A DNA stretch of 64,000 nt from Promethearchaeia archaeon. GTDB lineage: Archaea > Asgardarchaeota > Lokiarchaeia > Sigyniarchaeales > SOKP01. The first letter of the stretch is position 1. Each line of letters opens with the position of its first letter. This document shows positions 8,673 through 18,486 of this stretch, in pieces. Location: contig JAHQWJ010000141.1 in the NCBI GenBank assembly GCA_029856125.1, positions 18,053 through 82,052 on the forward strand, given 5' to 3'. Both the position numbers and the translations under genes were made by a program. The notes under the pieces are model-generated. The model saw only the letters and a list, made by a program, of their open reading frames with translations, ran no database searches and was not told the DNA's origin.

Positions 8673-11315
8673 TTGGAAGAGAAAAAAGGTTTAAAACTTT
8701 ATTCGGTATCGAAATTTACTAATTTTGAAATGATAATGGATTCTCAGCTTGCTTCTTCTGGAGCTCATCAAGCCAAAGTACTTGAGAAGTGCGAGAAAAA
8801 CAATAAGTATATAAAAACACAAGCAATATCGATAAAAATTGTTTCAGCTTTTTTGATGGTGTTTATGCCTTTAATTTCAGTCATAATGTATTATGAAATT
8901 ACTGAAGAGATTGGCGATCTCTTTCCTATCCAGGGCAGAATATACATCTTTAGTTTTTTTATCCTATTGGCTCTAATTATTTCAATATTATATTTATTCC
9001 TTTTTGGGTTGTTTACAACAAGTTCGTTGATGTCAGGTTCTGCTTTTAAATGGTTGCACACGCTACCATTATCTCGAAAAGCTTTAAAAAAGTTAGGATT
9101 TATGACTTTGTTTAGAAACCTAAACATACAAATATTGGTGATGACCTTTGCTTTTCCAATAATTTTTTTTATTATAACGCAAAATATTTTAACATTTTTT
9201 ATGAGTCTTATTTCCTCGTTTCTAATAACTATTTTTGGAGCGAGTATTTTAATAATTGTTGGAGAAAAGTTCAGTCGGGTATTCTCAGAATCGAGTAGAC
9301 AATCAAGCAAAGCTAATCTTTTAAGAATGGTCTCATTGATAGGTTTTTTCATCATAGCTTTTGGTTCGAGTTTTATTATGAATTTCGGTATAAACGCCCT
9401 GTTTACTCTTATAGAGGATTTCAGTTCAAATCCTCCTACAATGGGTTTAAACATGATATTAAGTATGATCCCATTACCATTTGCACCAGCATATTTGGTG
9501 AGTCTAAGTCTGGTCGCTGACCAAGTTCCGTTAAGTCTATGGGCTTCAACTATAGTGGGTATGGTGCTTTTAGCGGGGATAACTTTTCTAACTTACAAAA
9601 TAGCAATCAAATCTTTATCGAGCGTTGCTACTTTTGAATTAGATTCCTCAAGGGCTAAAAAAGATGCAAAAAGAAAAGAAAAACCAATCTCGATAGAGGT
9701 AAAATCAACATCTCCCATAAAATCGTTTATTCGTAAGGATTTAATCGCTTCGACGCGCGATTATCAATCTTTAATTTTTGTTCTCATGCCTCTCTTTTAC
9801 CCTGTAATTATGATTTTATCGATGCAAGCTCCTATAACTAATGAAGTATCTTCAACTTTTAGTATTATGATATTGTGGGCAATAATTATGATAGCAAGTC
9901 AATTTATACCCCTTATGTTAGTAGGAGGTTTACTAAATATGGAAGAATCTGGTTCTTCGACACTTGCATCGTTGCCTCTTTTGCCTCGTGATCAAGCGAA
10001 AGCAAAATTAGTACTTATGTTAATCATACACGGAATTTCTATGAGTATTATGGCTATTGTCCTGATGTTATTAACCCAATCTGTAATGGTTTTGATTTTA
10101 ATATTAGGTAGTTTACCGATTACTTGGACTCTGCTTTTGTTTGTGTTTCAAATGAAGGTGCGATTATTTGGTACAATGAAATACAAATATGTGCTTGAAG
10201 AATTTAATGTAAAAAATAAATTATTGAAATGGGTATCTATCGTTGCCGCTGATATAGGTGTCTGTATTTTTATTCTGATACTTGGATTTACTTTTTTCCT
10301 TACTCTAGGAATTACATCCACTATTTTGATACTGTATTTCTTAGGTTTCGTTGGATTATCTGTGCTAATTTACACATTTACAAAAATGTTCCCGAATGTT
10401 GATAAGTTACCACAGTTTGAAACAAGAGGATTACTGAGAAATAAACCTATTCTTGGAGGTATCGTAATAATGCTTTTATTCATATTATTTCCATGGATTG
10501 CAACTTTTATTGAGATTATTTTTCTTCCTCTCATTTTAGGGTTAGAATTTATCGGAATCTTATTCTTCGAATTTTTTTATACTGAAGGTTTTTTTATACT
10601 TTTATTTCTCCTTATCGTTCCAAAAGGAATGAAATTACCTCGTAAAGATGAAACAATTTTAAGTTATACTAAAACAATTGGTTTAACAAGGGTTAAACCT
10701 TTAGGTCGAAACCTCCTAGTTGGATTCGGTGCTACTTTTATTCTTTGTTGTTCTTTGTTTATTGGTGCAAATCTCCTAGGAGTATTTTATTTTATTCCTG
10801 AGTTCTTGTTTAGAAATCCAAACCCTTCTTATTTAGGAGTTGCCAGTTTCGGTTGGTTCATTTGGATTTTTATGATTCGGCCAGGGTTATGGGAAGAAGT
10901 AGCATTTAGAGGTGTTGTTATACCTCTTCTTTCAAGAAAATATAAAAAATTATTGACGATTTTAATTAGTGGGGTTATTTTTGGACTAGCACACGCATTT
11001 AACATCATAGGGGTTTTATTATCCGGGGGTCCTCACATTTTTACGCTATTTCAGGTGATATATGCTACTTTAATCGGGTTTTCAATGGGATATATGTTTC
11101 TAAAAACAAAAAGTCTGCTTCCAAGCATTATATATCATTATTTACTCGATACAGTGGGAATGATTTTTCTAAATGTTTACATCGAAAACATGTTTCTCAT
11201 GGGAGTATTTTTAATTGTATTTTTAGGCGTTATTCCCGCAATTCTGAATATTGGCTTAACAAAATTGGTTTTTTGGAAAGATTATAATAAAGATGTTATA
11301 ATTAATAAGCGATAA
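8673..11315 (+). CDS. ABC-2 type permease fused to CPBP (CAAX-like) intramembrane protease, copy 1
   Basis: An 880-residue polytopic membrane protein starting at TTG 8673, directly after the ATPase stop. The first roughly 640 residues look like two ABC-2 membrane units: a soluble N-terminus, a run of helices, then a charged linker rich in Lys/Glu near residue 330 and a second run of helices. The C-terminal part from about residue 670 is a CPBP-family glutamic intramembrane protease: EEVAFRG near residue 741, FGLAHAFN near 770 and HYLLDTVG further on supply the EExxxR, FxxxH and HxxxD/N motifs. One complex may therefore both move and cleave a membrane-associated substrate such as a peptide (inference). 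Copy 2 has the same architecture. Confidence 0.85.
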   Translation: MEEKKGLKLYSVSKFTNFEMIMDSQLASSGAHQAKVLEKCEKNNKYIKTQAISIKIVSAFLMVFMPLISVIMYYEITEEIGDLFPIQGRIYIFSFFILLALIISILYLFLFGLFTTSSLMSGSAFKWLHTLPLSRKALKKLGFMTLFRNLNIQILVMTFAFPIIFFIITQNILTFFMSLISSFLITIFGASILIIVGEKFSRVFSESSRQSSKANLLRMVSLIGFFIIAFGSSFIMNFGINALFTLIEDFSSNPPTMGLNMILSMIPLPFAPAYLVSLSLVADQVPLSLWASTIVGMVLLAGITFLTYKIAIKSLSSVATFELDSSRAKKDAKRKEKPISIEVKSTSPIKSFIRKDLIASTRDYQSLIFVLMPLFYPVIMILSMQAPITNEVSSTFSIMILWAIIMIASQFIPLMLVGGLLNMEESGSSTLASLPLLPRDQAKAKLVLMLIIHGISMSIMAIVLMLLTQSVMVLILILGSLPITWTLLLFVFQMKVRLFGTMKYKYVLEEFNVKNKLLKWVSIVAADIGVCIFILILGFTFFLTLGITSTILILYFLGFVGLSVLIYTFTKMFPNVDKLPQFETRGLLRNKPILGGIVIMLLFILFPWIATFIEIIFLPLILGLEFIGILFFEFFYTEGFFILLFLLIVPKGMKLPRKDETILSYTKTIGLTRVKPLGRNLLVGFGATFILCCSLFIGANLLGVFYFIPEFLFRNPNPSYLGVASFGWFIWIFMIRPGLWEEVAFRGVVIPLLSRKYKKLLTILISGVIFGLAHAFNIIGVLLSGGPHIFTLFQVIYATLIGFSMGYMFLKTKSLLPSIIYHYLLDTVGMIFLNVYIENMFLMGVFLIVFLGVIPAILNIGLTKLVFWKDYNKDVIINKR

Positions 11316-11348
11316 AAATTTTTAAAAATTTTAATATGTTGATATAGA

Positions 11349-12143
11349 ATGAACGATAATATTGTTATATCTGTAAGTGAGTTAAAGAAATTTTTTGGAG
11401 ATGTAAAAGCTGTCAATGGTATTTCCTTTAATGTAAAAAAGGGAGAAGTTTTTGGCCTTTTAGGACCCAATGGCGCTGGAAAAACAACTACTATTAAACT
11501 TTTGTTAGGACTACTAGAACCAAACGAAGGTACCATTAAAATTATGGATTTAAATCCTGAAATAGATGAAGTTCAAATAAAAAGTCGGACGGGTTATGTT
11601 AGTGAAGAACCTTTAATTTTTAAATCTCTTACTCCAAAAGATCTTTTTAATTTTATTGCGTCAATACGCAAATTGAACGCAGAAGAAACTTCAAAAAGAG
11701 CTCAAGAATATATGGAGAGCTTAGGTGCTTTAGAATACTACGAACAGTTAGTTGCTACTCTTTCCCATGGGAATAAACAAAAAATTCAAATAATATCTTC
11801 GATCCTCCACGATCCCGAATTACTCATTTTGGACGAACCACTATCGGGGCTTGACGCAAAATCTGTAAAAGTTGTAAAGGAAATTATAGATATCCATATC
11901 GAAAATGGTGGTGCTGTATTATTTTCAACACATATTATGGAAATTGCCGAGGATTTGTGTGATCGCATCGCGATATTAAATCAAGGAAAAATAGTGGGAA
12001 TTGGATCTATGGATGATTTAAGACAGCAAGCAGATCATTTAGGAGCTAATTTAGAAGATGTCTTTTTAAGATTAACAGAGCAAGATGTAAGCGTAAACGA
12101 GATAGTAAAAAAGCTGAGAAAATCTTTTAGCGGCGGAAACTAA
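11349..12143 (+). CDS. ABC transporter ATPase (ABC-2 exporter type), copy 2
   Basis: A 264-residue paralogue of the ATPase at 7865, starting at ATG 11349. It keeps Walker A GPNGAGKTTT at 39-48, the GYVSEE sequence in place of a Q-loop Gln, signature LSHGNKQK, Walker B LLILDEPLSGLDA and STHIME. The two proteins agree over nearly their whole length and differ mostly in the last ten residues. It lies 33 bases after the copy-1 permease and 13 bases before the copy-2 permease, so four genes form a tandemly duplicated operon. Confidence 0.93.
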   Translation: MNDNIVISVSELKKFFGDVKAVNGISFNVKKGEVFGLLGPNGAGKTTTIKLLLGLLEPNEGTIKIMDLNPEIDEVQIKSRTGYVSEEPLIFKSLTPKDLFNFIASIRKLNAEETSKRAQEYMESLGALEYYEQLVATLSHGNKQKIQIISSILHDPELLILDEPLSGLDAKSVKVVKEIIDIHIENGGAVLFSTHIMEIAEDLCDRIAILNQGKIVGIGSMDDLRQQADHLGANLEDVFLRLTEQDVSVNEIVKKLRKSFSGGN

Positions 12144-12156
12144 GACTAGTTCGATT

Positions 12157-14766
12157 ATGACAGAAAAAGAAATGGGACTTTATAAGCTTGCAAAGTATAC
12201 TAACCTAGAAATTGTCATGGAGGCACAAGTTCAATCTAGTGGCGCAAACCAAGCTCGTGTTATGGAGAAATATAGGAAAAATAAGGGTTCCATTAAACAG
12301 CAAGCGTTTGCAATGAAAATAGTTCTTGCAGTGATGCTTTTAGTATTTGTAGCTGTTTTACCAATTAGTACTTATTTTCAGGTAAGAATCATGCTTAACA
12401 ATCCATTTGTAATCCCAGATTCTGTATTGATTCCTGGAAGCATCCTATTTGGAGCTTTTAATTTAATGCAATTAATTTACCTCATCATGCTCGGTATGTT
12501 CGCTATCGGCGCCATGATGTCTGGAGATACGTTTAGATGGTATGAAACGCTTCCGATATCAAAGAAAAGGTTAAGAAAATTAGGTTTTATGACTGTTTTC
12601 CGTAACTTAGATGTAGGCCTTATTACGATGATTCTTGCTTTTCCGATAATAATGTTCGCTGTCTCTCTTAATATATTGCTAGCTTTAGTCGCTCTGATGA
12701 TTTCAGTTATTAATGTTATGTTTTCTTTTAGCATACTTGTTTTAATAGCGGGAAGGATTAGTCGCGTATTAAAAATTAGCGAAGCAGGTTCTAAGAAAGC
12801 TACTCTCATTCGAATTTTCACGATGTTAAGTTATATGGTAGTCATATTTTCTGCTTCATTTTTCGTGCAATGGATAATCACTTCAGTAGGAGCCTTTTTT
12901 GATATGACGGCATCTTCAGATATTCCCTTGATAGTTAATATAATTATGAGTTTAATCCCGTATCCTTTTTCGTCTGGTTATTTGATAACTATGTCAATGG
13001 AGCCGTCAAGCTTTAGTCCAATTTTATGGGTTTCAGCTTTATTTGGAGTTGGTCTTTTCATATTATTAACATTTTTTACTTATAAAAAGGCTTTGAAAGC
13101 TATGAGAACGGTAACTTCATCAGCGTCTCTTGAAGCAAAACAATCATTATCATCAAATGAAACCTATGAAAAACCTATTGAGGTTCTAATCGAGCCCCGA
13201 ACGCCTATTAAAGCCTATATCCGTAAAGATTTATCTATTGCTACAAGAGATATTCAAACTTTTATGTTTATCATAATGCCATTTGTTTTTCCGTTTATGG
13301 TGTTAATCCCGCTATTAATCAGCCCATCAGGGCTTATGGATTCATTTACTGAAGATTTCGTTATGGTTTGGGCTATGGTAACTCTTTATCAACCTATGAT
13401 TTCAATGATGCTGACTTCGGGATTTTTAAATATGGAAGATTCTGGCTCATCGATTCTCTCGTCCTTACCAATACGTACTCGCAATCAAGCGAAAGCGAAA
13501 TTATTATTATTAGGTTCAATTCAAACGTTATCATATTTTCTTCCTCTATTGTTATTTATTCCGAATCCAGAATTCCTTAGTTATTTGTTTTCATTTATTT
13601 CTTATTATCCCGTTGTGGTAGTTCTGCTATTATCAATGTTTCAAATGAAACTTAGATTTTTTGGCAGAATGAAATATAAATTTGTTGTAGAAGAATTTAA
13701 TCCAGAAAAAAAGGTAACAAAATGGATCATAATGGGCGTTGTTCAATATCTAATTTACTTTGCTTTCAACTTCATGGGTAGCATTTTTTTGTTATTTTTT
13801 GGGCAGAGTATAATGTTTTTAGGAACATTTATTGGTGGAATCCTCGCTTTAGGTGTTTTATTACTTTCTTTCAATAGTATGTTTCCAAAAGTACTGGGAA
13901 AGAAACAAACTATAAGTATTAGAGAAATCTTTAGAAAGCACACTTTTCTTGGAACATTAAGTCTCTTAGCTTTAATGTTAGGGTTCTTACTCCTACCCGG
14001 GTTTGTTCAACTACCCTTACTATTCTTTCTCGATTCACTCCCTACTATAGCTATATTGTTTATTGATTTCTTTGTTAATTTTGGATTGATGATGTTGCTA
14101 TGGTTGGTAATTGTTCCAAGATTCTTAGGTCTCCCAAACGGAGAAGAACATTTAAAAGGATACATAAAGACGATTGGAATAAAAAACGACGGAAAACTTA
14201 TTCGTAATATATTACTCGGAATAGGTTGCTCTGTAATAGCTTTTATATGCAGATTTGTTACGGCGAATATATTTGGAAATTATGTTTTCGACCTAGACAC
14301 AATTTTTGGGACTCCTGGTTCGAGCGTTTTCTCTTATGGATGGTTCTTGTTTATACTTATGTTAATTCCAGGCATATGGGAGGAAGTCTCCTTCAGAGGT
14401 GTAATGATGACACTGAATATGAGAAAGCACTCTCGTACTACTGTGATTATAGCTATATCTCTTCTATTTGGATTGTCCCACTATATTAATTTACGAGGAA
14501 GTTCTAATTTATTTGCTACTAATTTACAGGTGATTTGGGCAGCATTGTTTGGTTTTCTACTTGGATATTTGTTTATAAAAACAAAAAGTCTGATACCCTC
14601 AATTATATTACATTATCTTGTAAATACTGTAGGACAATTATTTGTACCCGTTTCATTTGATAGCGTGATTAACTTAAGTTTATTTGCAGTATTAGGTCTT
14701 GGAATACTTCCCGCAGTTTTCGGGATGATTTTAGTTAAATTAGTTGTAAAAGCAGAAACTAGGTAG
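12157..14766 (+). CDS. ABC-2 type permease fused to CPBP intramembrane protease, copy 2
   Basis: An 869-residue polytopic membrane protein, paralogous to the one at 8673. Matching landmarks include the N-terminal SSGANQARVMEK (copy 1: SSGAHQAKVLEK), RKLGFMTVFRNL, FLNMEDSGSS, the PIRTRNQAKAKL segment and KIYTKTIG-like spacer. The C-terminal CPBP protease has EEVSFRG near residue 742, FGLSHYIN and HYLVNTVGQ, so the EExxxR, FxxxH and HxxxN motifs are intact. It starts at ATG 12157, 13 bases behind its ATPase. Retention of catalytic residues in both copies argues that both are active. Substrate unknown. Confidence 0.85.
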   Translation: MTEKEMGLYKLAKYTNLEIVMEAQVQSSGANQARVMEKYRKNKGSIKQQAFAMKIVLAVMLLVFVAVLPISTYFQVRIMLNNPFVIPDSVLIPGSILFGAFNLMQLIYLIMLGMFAIGAMMSGDTFRWYETLPISKKRLRKLGFMTVFRNLDVGLITMILAFPIIMFAVSLNILLALVALMISVINVMFSFSILVLIAGRISRVLKISEAGSKKATLIRIFTMLSYMVVIFSASFFVQWIITSVGAFFDMTASSDIPLIVNIIMSLIPYPFSSGYLITMSMEPSSFSPILWVSALFGVGLFILLTFFTYKKALKAMRTVTSSASLEAKQSLSSNETYEKPIEVLIEPRTPIKAYIRKDLSIATRDIQTFMFIIMPFVFPFMVLIPLLISPSGLMDSFTEDFVMVWAMVTLYQPMISMMLTSGFLNMEDSGSSILSSLPIRTRNQAKAKLLLLGSIQTLSYFLPLLLFIPNPEFLSYLFSFISYYPVVVVLLLSMFQMKLRFFGRMKYKFVVEEFNPEKKVTKWIIMGVVQYLIYFAFNFMGSIFLLFFGQSIMFLGTFIGGILALGVLLLSFNSMFPKVLGKKQTISIREIFRKHTFLGTLSLLALMLGFLLLPGFVQLPLLFFLDSLPTIAILFIDFFVNFGLMMLLWLVIVPRFLGLPNGEEHLKGYIKTIGIKNDGKLIRNILLGIGCSVIAFICRFVTANIFGNYVFDLDTIFGTPGSSVFSYGWFLFILMLIPGIWEEVSFRGVMMTLNMRKHSRTTVIIAISLLFGLSHYINLRGSSNLFATNLQVIWAALFGFLLGYLFIKTKSLIPSIILHYLVNTVGQLFVPVSFDSVINLSLFAVLGLGILPAVFGMILVKLVVKAETR

Positions 14767-14783
14767 ATAATGTAAAAATAAAT

Positions 14784-16085
14784 CTATTCCTGTTTGTTGT
14801 CTATAAAAGTGCTAGTGATATAAGCAATACATAGTTTTAAAACTTCTTCGAGACTCCCACGTTCAATTTTATCAATTGTATCAGTAGGTTGGTGATAAAA
14901 TTGAAGCATTTCTTTTAGATTCATTGCTGAAATATTGAGCGCTTTTATTCCTGCTTTTGAAAATGCTGTAGCATCAGTACCACCGGTAATTTGGCCAAAT
15001 ATCTTATCAATCTTCCCCGATCCTCCTAGTGCAGACTCATTCACCTTGATATTTGCGCTTTTTGCAGCTTCTGTTAATTTTCTAACCATAATTTCAGAAT
15101 GCTTAGTTCTCGTAGAAGGCTCAAAATCTATGATAGAAATATTTTTTTTGCTCTGGATGGCGTCCATATTTACACACTCCGCGTCGTACTTCTTTAATTC
15201 GTTAAAATGACCAGAAACATATCTGAAAGCCCCTCTTAGACCGGCTTCTTCGCAACCAAAAGAAATTAATCGGATTTCAGTGTTTTTAGGGACGATGTTT
15301 TTATGTGTGCTCAAATATTTACCTATTGCTAATACGATTGCCACAGCACTTAAATTGTCAACAGCACCCGGTACCGTGTTTGCTTTTTCTCCGAAGGATA
15401 CGAAGAAAAACAAGCCTAAAAACGCAGGGACACCAATAACGAAAAGAGTGATGATATATATGATAAATAATTCGTAAAAAAATAAGTTAACCAGAATTAA
15501 CAGAACTATTATTAGTGAGGTAACAAGCCATATCAGCATTATACTAATGCCAAGTAAAATCACTATGGGGTAACCTAACTTTAGACGTGTTAATAAATTA
15601 AATTCGAGTGCACTGTCGTGATGCCCTGAAAAAATTAAAATCTTTTTAACCTCTTCTTTTGGATATATTCTTCCTACAACATTTTGAGAGGTTTTCGATT
15701 TAAATAAAGGATCAATAAACTCGCGATAATTGAAAAATTCGTTCCATAAAATTAAAAACGAAATTAAATTTAATGAGAAAGAAAGAAATGTCATTAGATA
15801 CCCCCAATAATTTGTAAGGTTAAGTGGTATCAGAAAAAACGCTAAAAAGGATGTAAGAACTAATAATATATCAATTTTAATATATCCTAAAAACGCTCGA
15901 GGGTTACACGAGAAAGGTTCTATTGCTACATCATCGCACGTTTTTTCTAATTCTTTTTTGATGATTTCAGCACTTTGAGCCTCTTGCGAGCTACATGGCA
16001 TTCTGCCTGGCTCACATTCCTTGATTATCCTGTTGATTATTTCGTACATATACTCTGAATTTTCTTTACTGATATTGAGTTCCAA
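14784..16085 (-). CDS. M28-family zinc aminopeptidase-like protein with internal membrane helices
   Basis: A 433-residue protein with co-catalytic zinc-peptidase landmarks of family M28: SGHHDSA at 154-160, AVDNLSA at 241-247, GCEEAGLRG at 278-286, NMDAI at 306-310 and QFYHQPTDT near the C-terminus, giving the usual His, Asp, Glu-Glu, Asp, His set. Two hydrophobic helices lie at about 66-115. About three more, roughly 171-232, sit between the first His and the first Asp ligand, so the catalytic domain is interrupted by membrane segments. Start ATG 16085. It is convergent with the ABC operon; processing of peptides made or exported by that operon is only a guess from proximity. Confidence 0.8.
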   Translation of the reverse strand: MELNISKENSEYMYEIINRIIKECEPGRMPCSSQEAQSAEIIKKELEKTCDDVAIEPFSCNPRAFLGYIKIDILLVLTSFLAFFLIPLNLTNYWGYLMTFLSFSLNLISFLILWNEFFNYREFIDPLFKSKTSQNVVGRIYPKEEVKKILIFSGHHDSALEFNLLTRLKLGYPIVILLGISIMLIWLVTSLIIVLLILVNLFFYELFIIYIITLFVIGVPAFLGLFFFVSFGEKANTVPGAVDNLSAVAIVLAIGKYLSTHKNIVPKNTEIRLISFGCEEAGLRGAFRYVSGHFNELKKYDAECVNMDAIQSKKNISIIDFEPSTRTKHSEIMVRKLTEAAKSANIKVNESALGGSGKIDKIFGQITGGTDATAFSKAGIKALNISAMNLKEMLQFYHQPTDTIDKIERGSLEEVLKLCIAYITSTFIDNKQE

Positions 16086-16261
16086 ATTAATTACCCCTTT
16101 GCGTTCTGAATTTTGAATTTAATTAAGTTTGAGTATTAAGTTATAAATTATATATCAATATTGTCTTATAATCTTATAAAATAATTGATTTAGTGAGTTA
16201 AAAGTCATAATTTTTTTATTTTTTGAACTGTCCGTTTTTTTATGTTTTAATGGTGTAGTTA

Positions 16262-16987
16262 ATGAATTTATTTGAAAACGAACAATATGTGTGCAAAGTA
16301 TGTGGTTTTAATATTATAGGACACTTTCCTGAACGATGTCCTTTCTGCGGTGCTTTAAACATAAATTTCATAACAGCAGAGAATTGTTCCGAAAATTATA
16401 AAGTTTTAGAAACGAAAGTAACTGATAATGTTTTACAGCTGAATTCTACACCACCGTTAGGCTTAGAACACGCAGCCTATAGTATAAAAATAGATAATCA
16501 AACCATCTGGATAGATTGTCCATCTACTTTTGATAGTTCTTTAGAAAAAATGGATAAAATCATATTTACGCATCACCACTTTCTTGGAGCGTCAAATCTA
16601 TATCGAAGCTATAATACAGCTTTTGTTTGGATTCACATTGAGGATTCAAAACATATCATGTCTCAAAAACACCCATTTGATAAGAAATTTGACACAGATT
16701 TTCAGTTATCAGGAATTAAGGCTTTTTATATCGACGGTCATACCCCCGGATTTACTTTATATACCTATGAGGATATAGTTTTCGTTTGTGATTATGTATC
16801 TATATCGGATGGGAAAATGAAATTCAATCCCTATGGTCCACAGGGAAAAACGATTGAAGGGGGAAAAATAATTAATAAATTACTTGAAAATCAACATTAC
16901 CAAAAAGTGTGTGGTTTCGATTATGTAGTAGGTTTTTCAGAATGGATGAGTCTGTTTGACGACCTTCTTAAATCTTCAACCAACTAA
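16262..16987 (+). CDS. Rubredoxin-like zinc/iron ribbon fused to metallo-beta-lactamase-fold protein
   Basis: A 241-residue protein. Residues 1-35 form a rubredoxin-like knuckle pair: C11, C14, C26 and C29 (CKVCGF, CPFCGA). The remainder is a metallo-beta-lactamase fold with IIFTHHHFLGASN near residue 100, DGHTPGFTLYTYED and VFVCDYV. The expected HxHxDH metal motif reads HHHFLG, so the Asp-His pair is absent, while the later His (GHTPG) and Asp (CDYV) remain. Rubredoxin plus MBL is reminiscent of oxygen/NO-handling flavodiiron proteins, but no flavodoxin domain is present. It may be an altered-metal or non-catalytic redox protein (inference). Confidence 0.75.
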   Translation: MNLFENEQYVCKVCGFNIIGHFPERCPFCGALNINFITAENCSENYKVLETKVTDNVLQLNSTPPLGLEHAAYSIKIDNQTIWIDCPSTFDSSLEKMDKIIFTHHHFLGASNLYRSYNTAFVWIHIEDSKHIMSQKHPFDKKFDTDFQLSGIKAFYIDGHTPGFTLYTYEDIVFVCDYVSISDGKMKFNPYGPQGKTIEGGKIINKLLENQHYQKVCGFDYVVGFSEWMSLFDDLLKSSTN

Positions 16988-17009
16988 TTATATTGACGTT
17001 TAAGGATGT

Positions 17010-17234
17010 TTAATCAGAATTTACATGGTTCTTGGGTTTGAGTTCAAGTGCATTGGTAGGACAGATATCGATGCATAATCCACAACGTGTACATTTATCG
17101 TTTGGATCAATGAAATTCAATTTGCGTTTTTCGCCTATAGGAGTAGGAGGAGAAAAAAATAGGTTTTCAGGACACACTTCTACGCAATCTCTACATTTAA
17201 TACATAAAATATTATCAACAATTATTATTTTCAA
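17010..17234 (-). CDS. Two-cluster 4Fe-4S ferredoxin
   Basis: A 74-residue ferredoxin with two CxxCxxCxxxCP motifs, at C11-C21 and C48-C58 (CIKCRDCVEVCP and CTRCGLCIDICP), typical of bacterial-type 2[4Fe-4S] low-potential electron carriers. The start is TTG 17234. It likely serves ferredoxin-dependent enzymes of the cell such as the 2-oxoacid oxidoreductase at the left edge, though it is not in an operon with one. It ends 22 bases after the convergent rubredoxin-MBL gene. Confidence 0.9.
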   Translation of the reverse strand: MKIIIVDNILCIKCRDCVEVCPENLFFSPPTPIGEKRKLNFIDPNDKCTRCGLCIDICPTNALELKPKNHVNSD

Positions 17235-17471
17235 AGAAATTCACTATAATTCGTTTATTGCTTATCTATTCACTACTTTAAAATTAAAATTAAGTAAAAT
17301 TAAGTTCAATTTTATTCCTACTACATATAAATTTTTTCTAAATGTTTAAGTTTTTTAATAAGAATTTTTTTAGTATTTTTAGAAAGAAATTGAATATGTC
17401 ACATGTAATTAAATTAGAATTTAGTTTAATAACTAATTGATATAGCATTACAAAATGGCTTTATACAGATA

Positions 17472-18323
17472 ATGGAAAGCTCAAGATTAAAACAATTTGA
17501 TATTTCTTGCCCAAAATGTGGAATTGAGAAAGAAATATCTGTTCCGGATTCATTGTTTCTCCAAAAAAAGTTTGGAACTGTCAAGATTAAAGTACCTCGG
17601 GGTGCGGTGTGTAAAGAACACAATTTTATAGTTTTTATCTCTACTAAAGGTCAAGTAATTGGATATGATGTAATAGACGCTTCTGTGTCTCTAGACCAGA
17701 AAGAAGAACAGTTTGGAGATTTAATTGATCTGACTTTGGATGAACTTATAGATGCATTCGGATTTAATTGTGTCGCTGGTTTTATACATGCTAAATTATT
17801 CGATTACCCGTCTTCTATTATAAGAAGCGAAGAATTTTTCCTTGACATCGGGCAATTAAACGAATTGTTTGATGATCTAATTCCTCCGAAATATCAAACT
17901 ACAAAAGCCATAAAGGACGAAGAATTTGACTCTTATGTGTTTCCTAATCCTAATTATTATTATTCAACTATTAAAAAAGCACACGCCGACGCATTTTTAA
18001 TTAATAATCGAAAATTAGTCATTCAAGTACCTTGGCGGGTAGAAATTGATTTTGAGAAGTCAATTTTAAGCAATGCACTAAGTAAAAAGGATAAAAGTGA
18101 GCAATTACAATGCTTGGCTCAATATATCAATCAATTTATTAGCGATGTAGAATTTACACAAAACCTTCTGGAAAATGTTAGGAGTATTAGTGAAAAGGAA
18201 TTAATTAAGAAGCTTAAAGAGAACCTGAAAGTATCTACGATTAATAAAAATAGAATCCTATCGATAAAAGAATTCATAACCAGAAGGATTTCAAAGGAAG
18301 TAGCTAGAAGGATTAAAAATTAA
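17472..18323 (+). CDS. Asgard-type CPxC/VPxG zinc-domain protein, function unknown (long form)
   Basis: A 283-residue protein with no enzyme motif that I recognise. The first 75 residues carry C13PKC16, VPRG at 41-44, C47 and H50, then FIVFISTKGQVIGYDVID. The protein at 56845 has the same pattern in the same register (C14, C17, VPKG 41-44, C47, H49/H50, GYQKVDF), so this is a small metal-binding domain. I believe it is widespread in Lokiarchaeia proteins, but that is from memory. The rest is acidic and helical with a Lys-rich end. The spacing suggests a transcription unit of its own. Confidence 0.6.
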   Translation: MESSRLKQFDISCPKCGIEKEISVPDSLFLQKKFGTVKIKVPRGAVCKEHNFIVFISTKGQVIGYDVIDASVSLDQKEEQFGDLIDLTLDELIDAFGFNCVAGFIHAKLFDYPSSIIRSEEFFLDIGQLNELFDDLIPPKYQTTKAIKDEEFDSYVFPNPNYYYSTIKKAHADAFLINNRKLVIQVPWRVEIDFEKSILSNALSKKDKSEQLQCLAQYINQFISDVEFTQNLLENVRSISEKELIKKLKENLKVSTINKNRILSIKEFITRRISKEVARRIKN

Positions 18324-18486
18324 CAAAATTCACCGCTAAGAGGAAATTTAGAATCTGAAGGTCTGAAATACTATTTTTATGATTTTACCCTAGATTAAGT
18401 AAAATACAAAAAAGATAATGAATTAATTATTTCAATAATTAAACAATACTACATATTTATTAATAATTATTAGAAGTGAAGAATAT

